From: Candidatus Woesearchaeota archaeon
Lineage (GTDB): Archaea; Nanobdellota; Nanobdellia; Woesearchaeales; GW2011-AR4
NCBI GenBank assembly: GCA_016185945.1
Contig: JACPMR010000010.1
Location: 186,001-250,000, forward strand
Reading direction: 5' to 3'
DNA length: 64,000 bases
The position numbers and the translations under genes were made by a program. A model generated the notes under the pieces. The model saw nothing but the letters and a program-made list of their open reading frames with translations, was not told where the DNA came from and did not search any database. Positions 40,768 to 50,946 of this stretch are shown here, piece after piece (within the stretch, counting starts at the first letter, position 1; each line of letters opens with the position of its first letter).

Positions 40768-40938
40768 CTTAAATATAAGTTTCATTATTAGTTAGTAGTA
40801 ACAAGCATCGGTTTTCTTGGAGGTGAAATTAAGTGCTCCAAAAACCGAAAGATTTATATATAAGTGTTATTATTATAAAGTAATAACAAATTAAGAGTAA
40901 AAATAATAAATAACAAAAACAAACCAAAACAAGGGGTG
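40768..40938 (+). promoter_or_regulatory. Structured 5' leader with two TATA-like elements
   Basis: AAATATAAG (40771-40779) and GATTTATATATAAG (40851-40864) are two promoter-like elements. Between them hairpin CGGTTTT...AAAACCG with TTGGAG/CTCCAA (40809-40847) holds a GGAGGTG Shine-Dalgarno, 7 nt before a 16-codon GTG frame (40833-40883). A second Shine-Dalgarno AGGGGTGG (40932-40938) precedes the main gene. Confidence 0.5.
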
Positions 40939-40947
40939 GAAAGAAAA

Positions 40948-41547
40948 ATGGCTGAAACAAAAACATCAGGTTTAGCATATCAAGCTGTAAAACAGTATAA
41001 AGGACTGAAGATGTATACAGATGCACTTTCTAATGCAGTTAGGAGACTTAATTATATGACAAAGGAGGAACTAGCCAAAGAAGGGATTGCATTGGGTGAT
41101 AAAGTAAATGCTCAGGCTGTTTGGGATTATGCAAATAAATTAGCTGAAAAAGCCTTGGCTGGAGTTAATTTTGACCCTAAGGATCCAAGATTTAGGAATA
41201 ACTACAATGAAATTAGAAGTATTGTCAAACAATTCGCAAGTACACCGGACCTTGTTGAAGCATTGCTTGCCTCGTACATAAGAACAAGCACTAGTTACAT
41301 TGACGAAAAAGTTGTGCTACCATTCCAAGCAACAAAAACAGGGGAAAGTAAGCCACAGCTTCACTTGGTTGCAACAGCTGCAGGAGTTGAAGACGAATTT
41401 AGAAAAGTAATAGATGACATCAACGAGCCTACTGATGCTGGAACTGTTGCAGGACAGATTGCACCTCAACTTAGAGAGAGAGTCTTTAGGGGTGTTGCAA
41501 CAAGCACTATTGGTGGATTAGAAAAGAAAGTCATACCTAAAATGTAA
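40948..41547 (+). CDS. Hypothetical protein, helical
   Basis: 199 residues from ATG 40948, 9 nt after AGGGGTGG. Predicted soluble and mostly helical (AYQAVKQYKGLKMYTDALSNAVRRL...). Family not recognised. The strong ribosome-binding site and long structured leader suggest regulated or high expression. It stands upstream of the putative metallopeptidase on the same strand. Confidence 0.65.
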   Translation: MAETKTSGLAYQAVKQYKGLKMYTDALSNAVRRLNYMTKEELAKEGIALGDKVNAQAVWDYANKLAEKALAGVNFDPKDPRFRNNYNEIRSIVKQFASTPDLVEALLASYIRTSTSYIDEKVVLPFQATKTGESKPQLHLVATAAGVEDEFRKVIDDINEPTDAGTVAGQIAPQLRERVFRGVATSTIGGLEKKVIPKM

Positions 41548-41622
41548 AAAGCAGCCTAAATTTTCTTTTCTTTTTCTTAATTCTCTTTCTCGATATCTTA
41601 GTTGGGAAACTATTGAAGTAAA

Positions 41623-43080
41623 ATGCCATTGAGCAGTTATAGTGTTGAAAGTCCTGTATATATAGGTCCACCACCTTTTGTTAAAGTAATCCCTAAAAAA
41701 ATTGCGCCTGAAAATATCAAATCAAACCAAGGCATGGCTATTGATAGAGAATCAACTGAAGGCGGGCAGCCTACTGTCCGTTCTTACGGGCATGCCCCTC
41801 AAACTGTTATTTTCAAGAACGGAGTTTTTATAACTAGAAGTTCCAACAACACATTTGCTACAAATCCAAAAGATTTCTACAGGAACGGCCCTATAACACA
41901 GATTGATGATTACAGATTTGGCAGCTGGGTAAAAGCAGGAACAGCTGTAAAGCCAGCTATGTTTGACGTTATTCTTCCAAATCCTCATGTTGCATATGGA
42001 GAAGGCATAACTCCTCTTGGAATGTTCTTGCCAAACCCTTATGATACACAGGTTAATTTGCGCGTTACTTCAGAGACTTTCAATGCAATCCCAATAAACA
42101 AGACGGGCTATTACACTTCAAAAATAGCCAACTTGAAAGAATTGCTTAGAAACTCCATATTTGATGCTGCAAACAGGCTCCAGCCAGAAGCTGTTGAATG
42201 GATTAAGTTTTTGGCGGATAAAGGCTATTCTATTGGCACTTCCAAAGAATCAGAGATATATTCTCTGGGCATAATTGCCGATACTGTAAAAGAAGGGATT
42301 TTGGCATTTTACGATACAAAATCAGGAACTTTGGGCAGGGAGGCTGATTTATACGAGAAAGCAAAAAGAGGAATTTCAAGATATGGCTTAACTGACAGCG
42401 AAGCAGTCCAAGCATTTATGCGGGCTATTATGTTCCATGAAATAGCGCATCGCATGGGAATTAAAGGCGATGCTGAAAGTGAAAGACTGCAGGGCTACTT
42501 GCAGCATGAGTTTTACTCAAGACTTGCTCAAAAATTTAAAGGCGCTAGAAAAGGAAGAATTTATGAGGCACTGGCAAGGGAAGGCTTGGATTATGCTGCT
42601 GGCTATGAAAAATCTCTGGCAGATATTGTAAAGGGATTGTTTGATATTAAAGGAAGGAAAAAGGATCCAGTTAATTTCTTGGTATTCAAACTCGAGGCAG
42701 AGGCAGCTGCATTGGAGATACCTTATCATTTAAGGGAAACTTACATAAGAAGAAGGCTTGAAGAAATGGTTGGCCCATTGATTGAAGGGCAGCCTGTAAA
42801 TGATTACAATACAAAATCAAGGCGCAAAGCACCAAACAAAAAATACGCAAAAAAACTAGAGGAATTGGTTGAGGGAGAATTAGTTAACAGAATTGTAAGC
42901 AAGTCGGAAAAGGCAGGTGTGTACAAAGAAGATGCAGAAGATGTTAATGAAAGTGACAAACCGACTTACAAAAAAATCGACAAATCAGAATACAAAAATA
43001 TGAAAGATGTTGGAGAAAGAGAAGGCAAGGCAGAAAGTGCAGAAACAGATGCAAGAGAAGCAGAAGTTCCAACAGAATAA
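41623..43080 (+). CDS. Putative zincin metallopeptidase
   Basis: 485 residues. HEIAHRMGIKGDAESE supplies HExxH plus downstream acidic residues of a gluzincin-like active site, around residue 270. The N-terminal 200 residues are Pro/Asn rich, the C-terminal 100 highly charged. No signal peptide. Family unknown; activity is inferred from the motif only. Confidence 0.6.
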   Translation: MPLSSYSVESPVYIGPPPFVKVIPKKIAPENIKSNQGMAIDRESTEGGQPTVRSYGHAPQTVIFKNGVFITRSSNNTFATNPKDFYRNGPITQIDDYRFGSWVKAGTAVKPAMFDVILPNPHVAYGEGITPLGMFLPNPYDTQVNLRVTSETFNAIPINKTGYYTSKIANLKELLRNSIFDAANRLQPEAVEWIKFLADKGYSIGTSKESEIYSLGIIADTVKEGILAFYDTKSGTLGREADLYEKAKRGISRYGLTDSEAVQAFMRAIMFHEIAHRMGIKGDAESERLQGYLQHEFYSRLAQKFKGARKGRIYEALAREGLDYAAGYEKSLADIVKGLFDIKGRKKDPVNFLVFKLEAEAAALEIPYHLRETYIRRRLEEMVGPLIEGQPVNDYNTKSRRKAPNKKYAKKLEELVEGELVNRIVSKSEKAGVYKEDAEDVNESDKPTYKKIDKSEYKNMKDVGEREGKAESAETDAREAEVPTE

Positions 43081-43100
43081 AAAACAATTAAAAATTTTCT

Positions 43101-43328
43101 AATCAAAAATTAGGCGACCCGATAAAAGCAAAGGTGCTATGGGTGCCCCGCATACCTGTTGTGAGCGAGTTCGCTGTTGAATGCGAGCTTGCGAGCATTC
43201 TCGCAAGCAGGTCGAGCTCACTCGCATGCCACTGATTGCACTATCTGCTTATTCTATTAAGTGCAACATCAAAAGCTGGTCTCCTTCATCACTATGCTTT
43301 CAAAGGAAGCTCTCGTGATTGTTTGAAT
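43101..43328 (+). repeat. Family A element interrupted by a family C palindrome
   Basis: Starts AATCAAAAATTAGGCGACCC, contains TTGCACT...AGTGCAA and the 3' hairpin AAAGC(TGGTC)TCCTT/AAGGAAGCT with CTCGTGATTG. A family C copy sits at 43179-43208, with stem changes GAATGC/GCATTC instead of GAACGC/GCGTTC. Confidence 0.65.
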
Positions 43329-43395
43329 TAACTAAATGGATTTTTATTGTTTATTGAATTTTATTTTTAATTGTATCTTATTGCTTATGTGTAAA

Positions 43396-44235
43396 TTATA
43401 TTTCCAACTTCTCAATAACATTAACCATAAATATTCTGCTGAAAATTATTACTAAAATAAACAATGCAATTGACGCAAACAAAACAATCTGATTTTTCTC
43501 AATAAAATCATATATAAGAATTACAGGGATAATTAATAAAGCGATATTAATGAAATAAACCAATAAAACATAATGTATTTTTTTTATTCCAACGCTTAAT
43601 GTCTTCTGGACAATTTTTCCCAATTCGGTTTTTCCAGCAAGCGCCAATGAAACAAACATAAAAAAAGCCAATATAACTGAAAAAATCAAAAATACCAGAT
43701 ATTTAACAAAAAACGTTGAACTTTCCATTGTAATGTCTGCTATCGAAATATTAAACAACGAGAAGAAAAACAAAAATATTAAGCTAAGATAAAACAGTAA
43801 AACAACAAAGATTTTTAATAAATTTTTTAATGTTTTTTTGAAATTAATTTTATGAATTAATCCATGCGTTAATGCCCACATAATTGATATAAAAAGCAGC
43901 AATAATAAAAACAAATAAATCAAATATTCTCTAAAATTCTTTAGCATCTCATTGAAGTTTCTGCTTACGCTCAGGGGGTCATCTCCCAAGATGCTTTTCT
44001 GTTCAAGCACATTCTTTGCAAGAGAGGCTTCGTCCAATTGCTGCTTGTTCAGGTAGTCTGTAATTGCCTTTGCGCTTTCCAATATTTTAGTTTGATAATT
44101 CAAATTTACGTACGAAATTAGAGCAAAGAAGACTAATTGCAGGATAAACAATAACAAAAATAACAGCTTGTTTTTCCATATAGCTGAAAATGATTCCTTG
44201 AATCCGTCCAAAATAATGCTTTTAGAAGATGCCAT
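43396..44235 (-). CDS. Polytopic membrane protein of surface locus II
   Basis: 279 residues with about six TM helices and a soluble loop (50-100). N-terminal DGFKESFSAIWKNKLLFLLLF. Similar in size, topology and position to the protein at 53611-54375, which ends surface locus I. It lies 2 nt after the giant gene, so it is probably co-translated. No known family; role inferred as membrane partner of the giant protein. Confidence 0.75.
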   Translation of the reverse strand: MASSKSIILDGFKESFSAIWKNKLLFLLLFILQLVFFALISYVNLNYQTKILESAKAITDYLNKQQLDEASLAKNVLEQKSILGDDPLSVSRNFNEMLKNFREYLIYLFLLLLLFISIMWALTHGLIHKINFKKTLKNLLKIFVVLLFYLSLIFLFFFSLFNISIADITMESSTFFVKYLVFLIFSVILAFFMFVSLALAGKTELGKIVQKTLSVGIKKIHYVLLVYFINIALLIIPVILIYDFIEKNQIVLFASIALFILVIIFSRIFMVNVIEKLEI

Positions 44236-44237
44236 TT

Positions 44238-47200
44238 TTATTGGGTTATTTCGAAAATAAATGTCCTCTTTGAGGTAGTTCCAGCATTGCTTTTTGCCGT
44301 GATTGTGCCTTCGTAAGTTCCTTTTTGCAATAGATTTCCCCCTATTATGTATCTATAATCATAAGTGTTAAGCATCTGTGCCATGTTTTCATTGTCTACA
44401 ATGCTTCCATCAGGACCTTTCACAAGCAGCTTAACTTCCTCTATGCCTGATTGATGGGTGATAGTTACAACAATAGGCACGTCTTCACCTGCTTTGTAAG
44501 TTCTTTTGCTCGGTTCTTTTGGAACTATTGCAGGATTTTGCCTGCCAACATCGCTTCCCCGCAGCTGGCTGACAGTAAATGTGAATCTTCTCTCTGTGAT
44601 TTTATCATTCAAATTACAGGTTTCAGGATTGCTGCCGTATTCCTCAGCATCTTCCTTGATATGGAAAAGCTCAATCAGCAAGGTTTTTTGCTGTGAAGCC
44701 TGTGTGCCTGGCTGTGGAGGATTAATCCTTATGTCGTCGCTATATCTATGAATGAATTCTTTGTCTCCAACCTGGACTGGAGTGTAGGAAATGTCACGGA
44801 TTTTAATGATTGCGCCTTGCTTCTCAATAGTTATTACTGGCCTTTCTACTGGCTTTTCCCCAACAACATTTACTCTGACTTGTGTAGTCTGATCGCCTTG
44901 GATTTTGTCCCGATAATCCTTGCTCATATCTATTCTGATTCCATCAATGTATAGTTCATCATCTAGTGTGAATTTTTGCTCATTCCCTTTTTGGTAGTCT
45001 GGCTTTGTTTTATCTATATTGTCTGTAGCCTTGATGTTTATTGGAACCGTGAATTCGTTTTCCTGCGCAACAGGGTCAAAAACAATACCTCTTGCATCAA
45101 TATTGCCCGTTCTTCCAAACACTGACAAGCTGGGAGTAACTGTGAAAGGCGGAATTTCTACAAATCCCTGCCCTACAACACCAACATACTCTGGCCTCTT
45201 TATGTCAGAAGACAGCGAAACCCTTATGCATTTGTCTTTGCCTGTGTTGGTTAGCTTGATGCCTACAAGAAGTTCCTTTCCTATGGGCAATTCCTTTACC
45301 TTTGAGGCTTCCTCATTGTTGATTGTAAATTCCACAAATCTTGCAATGCCCTTCTTGCTTACAAACGGCAATCCTCCGCCGCATATGAACAACCCTGATG
45401 TTACATCAGCCTGGCAGTCCGCAATATCCTTTGCTGACTTGTCAATTATCGGGAAATAAAACACGCCCTTCTCATAACCGTTAGGGAAGCATTTTGCTCT
45501 AAGTTCTGGCGGAATCCTCCTGTCAGGCCTTAAAGTAATTTTGATGTGGTCGTATCTCCTGTCAGATTCAATGACTTTGCGTTGATTTCTGTCCACCAAG
45601 GAATTCTGCTTGACTCTGCTTTCTGAGAAAAATGAAGTGGTTTGCTCCTGCTTTTGCTCAAGGCAGTCACAATTATTGTAGGCAGTTGATGTTCCCAGCG
45701 GCACAGTGTATTGTATTGAAGGCGCTCCAACTGCGCCGCAATTTACTGCATTTGGATATTCATCAACTTCTTTTCTTGTAACACAAGCCAGCTGAACATC
45801 ATAGCTTTCCAAATCACATCCAGGATTAATCAGCCATGATGCTCTGTATTCATACTTTGCCTTGAACGAAACTGGGTCAACATTCAAATATTCTCTTGAG
45901 CGAGTGATGCCCTGCACAAGAGTTGCAAATGGCGCTGCATATGCGGCATCAACAAAATTCCTTGCATTGATGTCCCAGTCATAGCCAAATGCAGCAAGGC
46001 ATATTTTTCTTGCAACTGTTTCTTCTCCAAATCCAAGCAAGTTGTTTAATTTTGCATTGCCATACTCGTCAGTAAGCTCTCTTGTTGCCTCTGATATGCC
46101 TTGGGTTATTCCTTTAAGCCCAAATCTTAATGTGTCCGTGAATCTTTCCTCTCTGTCGCCTGCATCAACTACGACATCTTCTGGAGTGCAGCCGTCAACG
46201 AACCATCTTATGCCCTGCCATATTAAGTTGCAGACATGCATTGTAAACAGCTCTTTACAAGCTCCTGAGTCTGCTCCGCCTGTTTTTCTTACTGAAACAA
46301 GGCAGTTTGACATTGCAGCCATTATGTTCTTCATCATCTGCAATCTTTGATTTACGCCTGTCAAGTACAGGCATTGCAATGATGCAGAATGCTGTTTGAA
46401 CGGGTCAACTACAACAACTTCCTTTTCCTTTCCAAGCCATTGGTAGAAAAGATTATTCTGCCCGAAGCATGCCGGCAAATCTCTGCCTTCAATATATCTA
46501 TTTGGATTGTAATTGCTGTGTATTGTTCCATCTTTACCCTTTGCCTCAAACTTTATTCTTGAATACCTGTAACTCCACTTCATATCAGAGTATATGTCAT
46601 CGCCTATCTTTTGCGGTGGCTCGGATGGCTTTGACTTTGACTCATGGACTGGGTTGTCTGCAAATTTTGTTTTCTCTAATCTTGGATATTTATCTTCTGG
46701 GTGATAAAATTCCCCTGTTGGTTTGGATGATGTTCCTGCAACGCAGCAGCACTCTCTTCTAAGGTTAGAGTCTGTGGGGCTGACAACAGAGGTATCGCTT
46801 CCGTCATAGAAGCAGTCAGAAGTGTAGCCCTTCCTGTCAACGGTATATCCATTCAGTATTTCTCCATTGCCAAGCCGTATTTGTCCTTTGTTGGCTCTTG
46901 CAACCTCGTGCCACTCCCTGCATTCTGAAACAGTAACGCAGCCGCTCAGCACCTTTTTAACTTCATCTCTTCTGGCAGGGGCGGTTGAGCTTCTAAGCTC
47001 GTAAACCTTGCCATTGCTTGTTATCTTGTTTGCCTGTCCTGCTGGTTGCGCTCCGCAAAGCTCAGCGCATGTCTGTGGCTGCTTTGTCATGTAATTTTCG
47101 CCAACTTTTACAACATACCTAGTTAGTATTTCGACCGGTCCTTCTATTTTCTCTATCTCGTAAAGATTATCTTGTATCTGTCTGCCAACCTTGAATAATG

Positions 47201-50200
47201 TCTTTTTGTCTCTTTCTGAAATAACTAAACATTTATCATCAATCTTGAACGCATCAATATCCCTTTTCAATTGCGGGAATGAAGATTCTATGATGTCCCT
47301 GCACTTTCTGGCTGCTCCCAGGGGCCTGCCTCTTGCGTCGCCATCAGAAGCGCATGTCTTGGCGCTTGTTATCTTTTTGTGCAAGTCATCATCGCCTTCT
47401 GTCTCTGTCCATTTTGAAGGCGCAGAATGCCCAAAAATCCTGTCACAGCTCCATCTCTGCAGCTGGTAAATCTTGGCTTCTGTTTCCCATGCAGAAGCGC
47501 TTCTTGGAAAACATTTTTTCAAGTCGGCGTCGCTGAAATACTTAAGCTTCAAGCCGCCATAAGCTTTCTTCACGGCTTCAGTTATTTCCTTGCATTCCTG
47601 GTTTTGCTGCTCTATGTCAAACTTGAAGATTATCTCTTTTTTCCTGAATATGTTATTCTCGTCGGAAAACTCCATCCAGCTTCGCCACACTTTAACAGCC
47701 ACATTTGCAAAATACGAAGCAAGGCACCCAACTGCAACATAGTCAATGAGCTTGTCGATTGTATCCTGAACATCTGTCAATGTTTTTATTGAGCCCTGCA
47801 AAAAGTCGACAAAGTCATAAAGCAGCCAGTCAGGCAAAATTTTTCTGGGGTCAATCAAAGTGCTGTCTACAACATAGCTTACCTGCTCGCATGTTGTTTG
47901 TGTTTCCCTCACGGTTCTGGTTTCGCCGTTTTCGTCCACAACTTCATGCTCGTATTGAATAGAAACTTTAAACGGAAAGGTTAATTCTGTGTTGATTGCC
48001 TTTTGGAAATTTTTCCAATCCGAGTCCAAAAACTTGTCCATACCTGGAAACTTTGAGAGCGGAACCGCCTGATAGGAAACTGTGTTGTCCTTATCCTGAA
48101 CATTCAGCAGTTTTGGGCTCGGAAGCGATGACAGAATTGCGCAGCTTATGTTAAATCTTGGGTCAAGAACCTCTTTTGTGCCGCATGCTTTTGTCATGGA
48201 AACGCTTTTTATTTTGGGGTTCTGCCCAAGCCCGCGATAAGAATATTTAAGGTAAAAGTAAATTGTTTCTGTGCCTTCTCCAAGCCTTTCTGTACTCAGC
48301 AAAGTTGGGCTTTGGTACTGGGATAATGGAGTTGTTTCCCAGCTCTGGTTGCCTACCCAGCAAGTTCCTAATCTCACTTCCTGCTTGACAAAGTTTCTGA
48401 GCCCTGCTTGGTCGCCTGCAATCACAACAATTGTTGCTTTTCTTGATTCTTTTGCTTCTTCGTTTAGCTGAACATCCTTGAACTCTGCCAAGGACACTTC
48501 CCTTAGTCGGGCTACTCCGCCAAACCTTGCAGTCAAGTCAATCTTGTCAAACTTGAAATTGCCTTCGCTGTCTGCTGTTGTTGAGAAATCAGCGCCTGGA
48601 ACATCTTCTATTTTCGGGCACTGCTCGTTTGGCTGGCACTTGTCAAATTTAGGCAGAGGCAAACTCTTGAATCTTTCCTCCAGCTCCTTTGCATCAAATG
48701 AGTCGTTAAAGCCAAAGGGCATTTTGTTGACAAAAAGGTTAACCCTTGCGTTTGGCTCTGTTTTGCCGATGATATCAATTGCATCGGCCAAGTTCTCAAA
48801 TATTAAAGCCCCTGATGGCGGGCTTGTTACCTTTATTTCCGGCTTTTTTGTATCAAGAACAACATTTTTTTGAATGACAACGCTGTTGCCTGCCCTGTCC
48901 TCAAAATCAAATTTGAAGCTGTATGCTCCGTCTCCCTTGTTCAGAAGCACAAGAAAATCAAATTTGCCGCTTGTATTTACATCCACTATCATAACCGGCT
49001 TTCTGAAATCCTCAAGAATGTCAACTTTTGGCGGATTTAGGTTTAGAATCTTGCCTCCTGCCTCTGTCTTCACACTTAAGGCATCTGACAACTCACTTTC
49101 TTTCGCGAAAGTATTCACGGCAGAAACCCTGTAATTATAGGTTTTGCCGCTGTCAACAAGCGCATCAATGTATAGATTAAAGTTGGCTGGCTTTGTTGTT
49201 GCTATCGGCACATTGTCGCGGTAAACAACATAATGGCTGAAGTCCTTGTCCTTTGATTCATTCCAGTGCAGCTCAATGAAGTTCTGCCCTATTTTTGTGG
49301 CATTTAAACCTTCAATTTTTAATGGGACATTCTCAGTTGCAGATATGTTTATCTTTGAGTCAATGAACACTTTGATTTTGACAGGCTCTGTTACGGTTCC
49401 GCTCACTGAAATATTTGTTATGGATGTTATAGCAGGCAATTCATTTAATTGCACTGCAGGGTCTTCGCTGTCTATGCTTATTTCAGCTGTCTTCTCATTC
49501 TTGTTGCCAGATTTGTCCACTGCAACAAGCTTTATGATGTTGTCCTGCTCCAATTGTATCTGGCTGAAAGCAAACTTGCCAGAGCTTCCAATTTCCTTGC
49601 TGCTGAGGCTTCTTTTTGGAAGATTCATGTTGTTGACAAACAAAGTGACTGATGCAAACTGCTCTGTCGAGCCTGTTATATCAATAAATCTTCTGTTGAA
49701 AAATCTCGGGATTGTGAAGTTAAGAGATGGAGGAGTCGTGTCTTTTCCGGCAACAAATCCTTCTGGCACACCTTCGCGCGAGGAGTTTACGCAATTGGCA
49801 GAAGCGTCGCAGGATTTGACAATGAAAATGTGCTTTATGTTTTTTACAAGGCTGTCTATGACAATGCTGTGGTTTGTAACCAACTGCTCGGAGCTTTTTA
49901 CTTTGTCAGTCTTGTTAATCCCGTAAAGAACTATTGAAGTTGAGTTTTCGTTTGTCAGCCATGTTACTCTTGCTGTTGTATCAGTCAAAGGCAACACTTC
50001 CACATCGCTTATAACAGGAGAAGAAGAGTCTATTGCCAATGTTGAAGCTATTACAGTATCTGATTGGGCTCCTTCATTTCCGCTCAAGTCAACAGCTGAA
50101 ACCTTGTAACTGAACGCCTTGTTTGAGCTTAAGTTTGTGTTGTTGAAGCTGTTTGTCGTGGAATTTGCAACAGCAACCCTGTCCCGATAAATGAGGTAAT

Positions 50201-50684
50201 GCCTCAAATCAGCTATGCCCGCATTAGTCCACGACAATGCAACTGAATCGGATGTTGTTGAGACTACTTTCAGCCCCAGCACTTTTGGAGGCGGTGTGAT
50301 GTCTGCTGTCTTGAAAGTGTAAAAGTTGTTGGAATTGTTGTCTGCTGCTGTATTGCCTGCCAAGTCGGTTGACTCAACCGCAAAAAAATATGTTGCGTCT
50401 GGTTCGATGCCGTTGAATACCGCAATAGTATGATTGTCAATGAAGTTGTCATGCCTTTGAGTAAATCCTAGAACAGCTGTCTTTCCATACCTTACTTTGC
50501 CGTTTGCAATCGCATCGGTTGTCCATTCAATTGTTGCAGAGCTTGAAGTGACTTTTGTAACTTTGACATTTGAGATTGTAAGTCCATACACGCTGGCAGA
50601 GTAAAAAGGCAGGGTTAAAACTAACTGCATCAAAAGTATTGTTATGAGATCTCTTATTTTCAACCTTATTTTTTTATATTTCAT
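44238..50684 (-). CDS. Giant secreted FN3/Ig-repeat protein of surface locus II
   Basis: 2148 residues. Signal peptide 1-34 (ending SASVYG). Residues 35-315: three FN3-like domains (SSSATIEWTTD, DSVALSWTNAG, TTARVTWLTNE). About 316-450 Ig-like; 455-545 another FN3; more Ig-like to about 760. Residues 770-1650 form a long Cys-rich alpha/beta region with hydrophobic helices (YVAVGCLASYFANVAVKVW; CLYLTGVNQRLQMMKNIMAAM). C-terminal Ig-like domains to 2148. Cys-rich helical segments resemble the C-terminal part of the prot at 57882. Probably cell-surface or secreted. Confidence 0.82.
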   Translation of the reverse strand: MKYKKIRLKIRDLITILLMQLVLTLPFYSASVYGLTISNVKVTKVTSSSATIEWTTDAIANGKVRYGKTAVLGFTQRHDNFIDNHTIAVFNGIEPDATYFFAVESTDLAGNTAADNNSNNFYTFKTADITPPPKVLGLKVVSTTSDSVALSWTNAGIADLRHYLIYRDRVAVANSTTNSFNNTNLSSNKAFSYKVSAVDLSGNEGAQSDTVIASTLAIDSSSPVISDVEVLPLTDTTARVTWLTNENSTSIVLYGINKTDKVKSSEQLVTNHSIVIDSLVKNIKHIFIVKSCDASANCVNSSREGVPEGFVAGKDTTPPSLNFTIPRFFNRRFIDITGSTEQFASVTLFVNNMNLPKRSLSSKEIGSSGKFAFSQIQLEQDNIIKLVAVDKSGNKNEKTAEISIDSEDPAVQLNELPAITSITNISVSGTVTEPVKIKVFIDSKINISATENVPLKIEGLNATKIGQNFIELHWNESKDKDFSHYVVYRDNVPIATTKPANFNLYIDALVDSGKTYNYRVSAVNTFAKESELSDALSVKTEAGGKILNLNPPKVDILEDFRKPVMIVDVNTSGKFDFLVLLNKGDGAYSFKFDFEDRAGNSVVIQKNVVLDTKKPEIKVTSPPSGALIFENLADAIDIIGKTEPNARVNLFVNKMPFGFNDSFDAKELEERFKSLPLPKFDKCQPNEQCPKIEDVPGADFSTTADSEGNFKFDKIDLTARFGGVARLREVSLAEFKDVQLNEEAKESRKATIVVIAGDQAGLRNFVKQEVRLGTCWVGNQSWETTPLSQYQSPTLLSTERLGEGTETIYFYLKYSYRGLGQNPKIKSVSMTKACGTKEVLDPRFNISCAILSSLPSPKLLNVQDKDNTVSYQAVPLSKFPGMDKFLDSDWKNFQKAINTELTFPFKVSIQYEHEVVDENGETRTVRETQTTCEQVSYVVDSTLIDPRKILPDWLLYDFVDFLQGSIKTLTDVQDTIDKLIDYVAVGCLASYFANVAVKVWRSWMEFSDENNIFRKKEIIFKFDIEQQNQECKEITEAVKKAYGGLKLKYFSDADLKKCFPRSASAWETEAKIYQLQRWSCDRIFGHSAPSKWTETEGDDDLHKKITSAKTCASDGDARGRPLGAARKCRDIIESSFPQLKRDIDAFKIDDKCLVISERDKKTLFKVGRQIQDNLYEIEKIEGPVEILTRYVVKVGENYMTKQPQTCAELCGAQPAGQANKITSNGKVYELRSSTAPARRDEVKKVLSGCVTVSECREWHEVARANKGQIRLGNGEILNGYTVDRKGYTSDCFYDGSDTSVVSPTDSNLRRECCCVAGTSSKPTGEFYHPEDKYPRLEKTKFADNPVHESKSKPSEPPQKIGDDIYSDMKWSYRYSRIKFEAKGKDGTIHSNYNPNRYIEGRDLPACFGQNNLFYQWLGKEKEVVVVDPFKQHSASLQCLYLTGVNQRLQMMKNIMAAMSNCLVSVRKTGGADSGACKELFTMHVCNLIWQGIRWFVDGCTPEDVVVDAGDREERFTDTLRFGLKGITQGISEATRELTDEYGNAKLNNLLGFGEETVARKICLAAFGYDWDINARNFVDAAYAAPFATLVQGITRSREYLNVDPVSFKAKYEYRASWLINPGCDLESYDVQLACVTRKEVDEYPNAVNCGAVGAPSIQYTVPLGTSTAYNNCDCLEQKQEQTTSFFSESRVKQNSLVDRNQRKVIESDRRYDHIKITLRPDRRIPPELRAKCFPNGYEKGVFYFPIIDKSAKDIADCQADVTSGLFICGGGLPFVSKKGIARFVEFTINNEEASKVKELPIGKELLVGIKLTNTGKDKCIRVSLSSDIKRPEYVGVVGQGFVEIPPFTVTPSLSVFGRTGNIDARGIVFDPVAQENEFTVPINIKATDNIDKTKPDYQKGNEQKFTLDDELYIDGIRIDMSKDYRDKIQGDQTTQVRVNVVGEKPVERPVITIEKQGAIIKIRDISYTPVQVGDKEFIHRYSDDIRINPPQPGTQASQQKTLLIELFHIKEDAEEYGSNPETCNLNDKITERRFTFTVSQLRGSDVGRQNPAIVPKEPSKRTYKAGEDVPIVVTITHQSGIEEVKLLVKGPDGSIVDNENMAQMLNTYDYRYIIGGNLLQKGTYEGTITAKSNAGTTSKRTFIFEITQ

Positions 50685-50716
50685 TTTATTATTTGTTTGA
50701 CATTTGTTTTATACTT

Positions 50717-50768
50717 CCAAAGCGGATTACTTTTATCACTTATTGATTTAAAAGTTGCTTGTTTTTTT
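50717..50768 (+). repeat. Family A 3' hairpin fragment
   Basis: AAAGCGGATTACTTTT...AAAAGTTGCT then TTTTTTT; only the terminal hairpin of the family remains. The rest of the 50685-50946 gap is AT-rich with no gene. Confidence 0.55.
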
Positions 50769-50946
50769 GGATTTATTTTTTAATTGGGTTTTATTGTTTG
50801 ATTTTACTTTTTGAGTTTTATTTTTGGTTGATTTTTTATTTAATTTGATATTTTGCGTTATGTTTCATTTAGTGATTCTTTTTGTGCTTCTTGCCCTTAA
50901 CATTAGGGCGCTACAATAATTGATTATTTTTTCAATTAACGATTTT

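Noticed and set aside
44451-49926. Several long plus-strand frames opposite the giant surface gene
   Set aside because: They are antisense shadows of a continuous 2148-codon frame with signal peptide and FN3/Ig domains.
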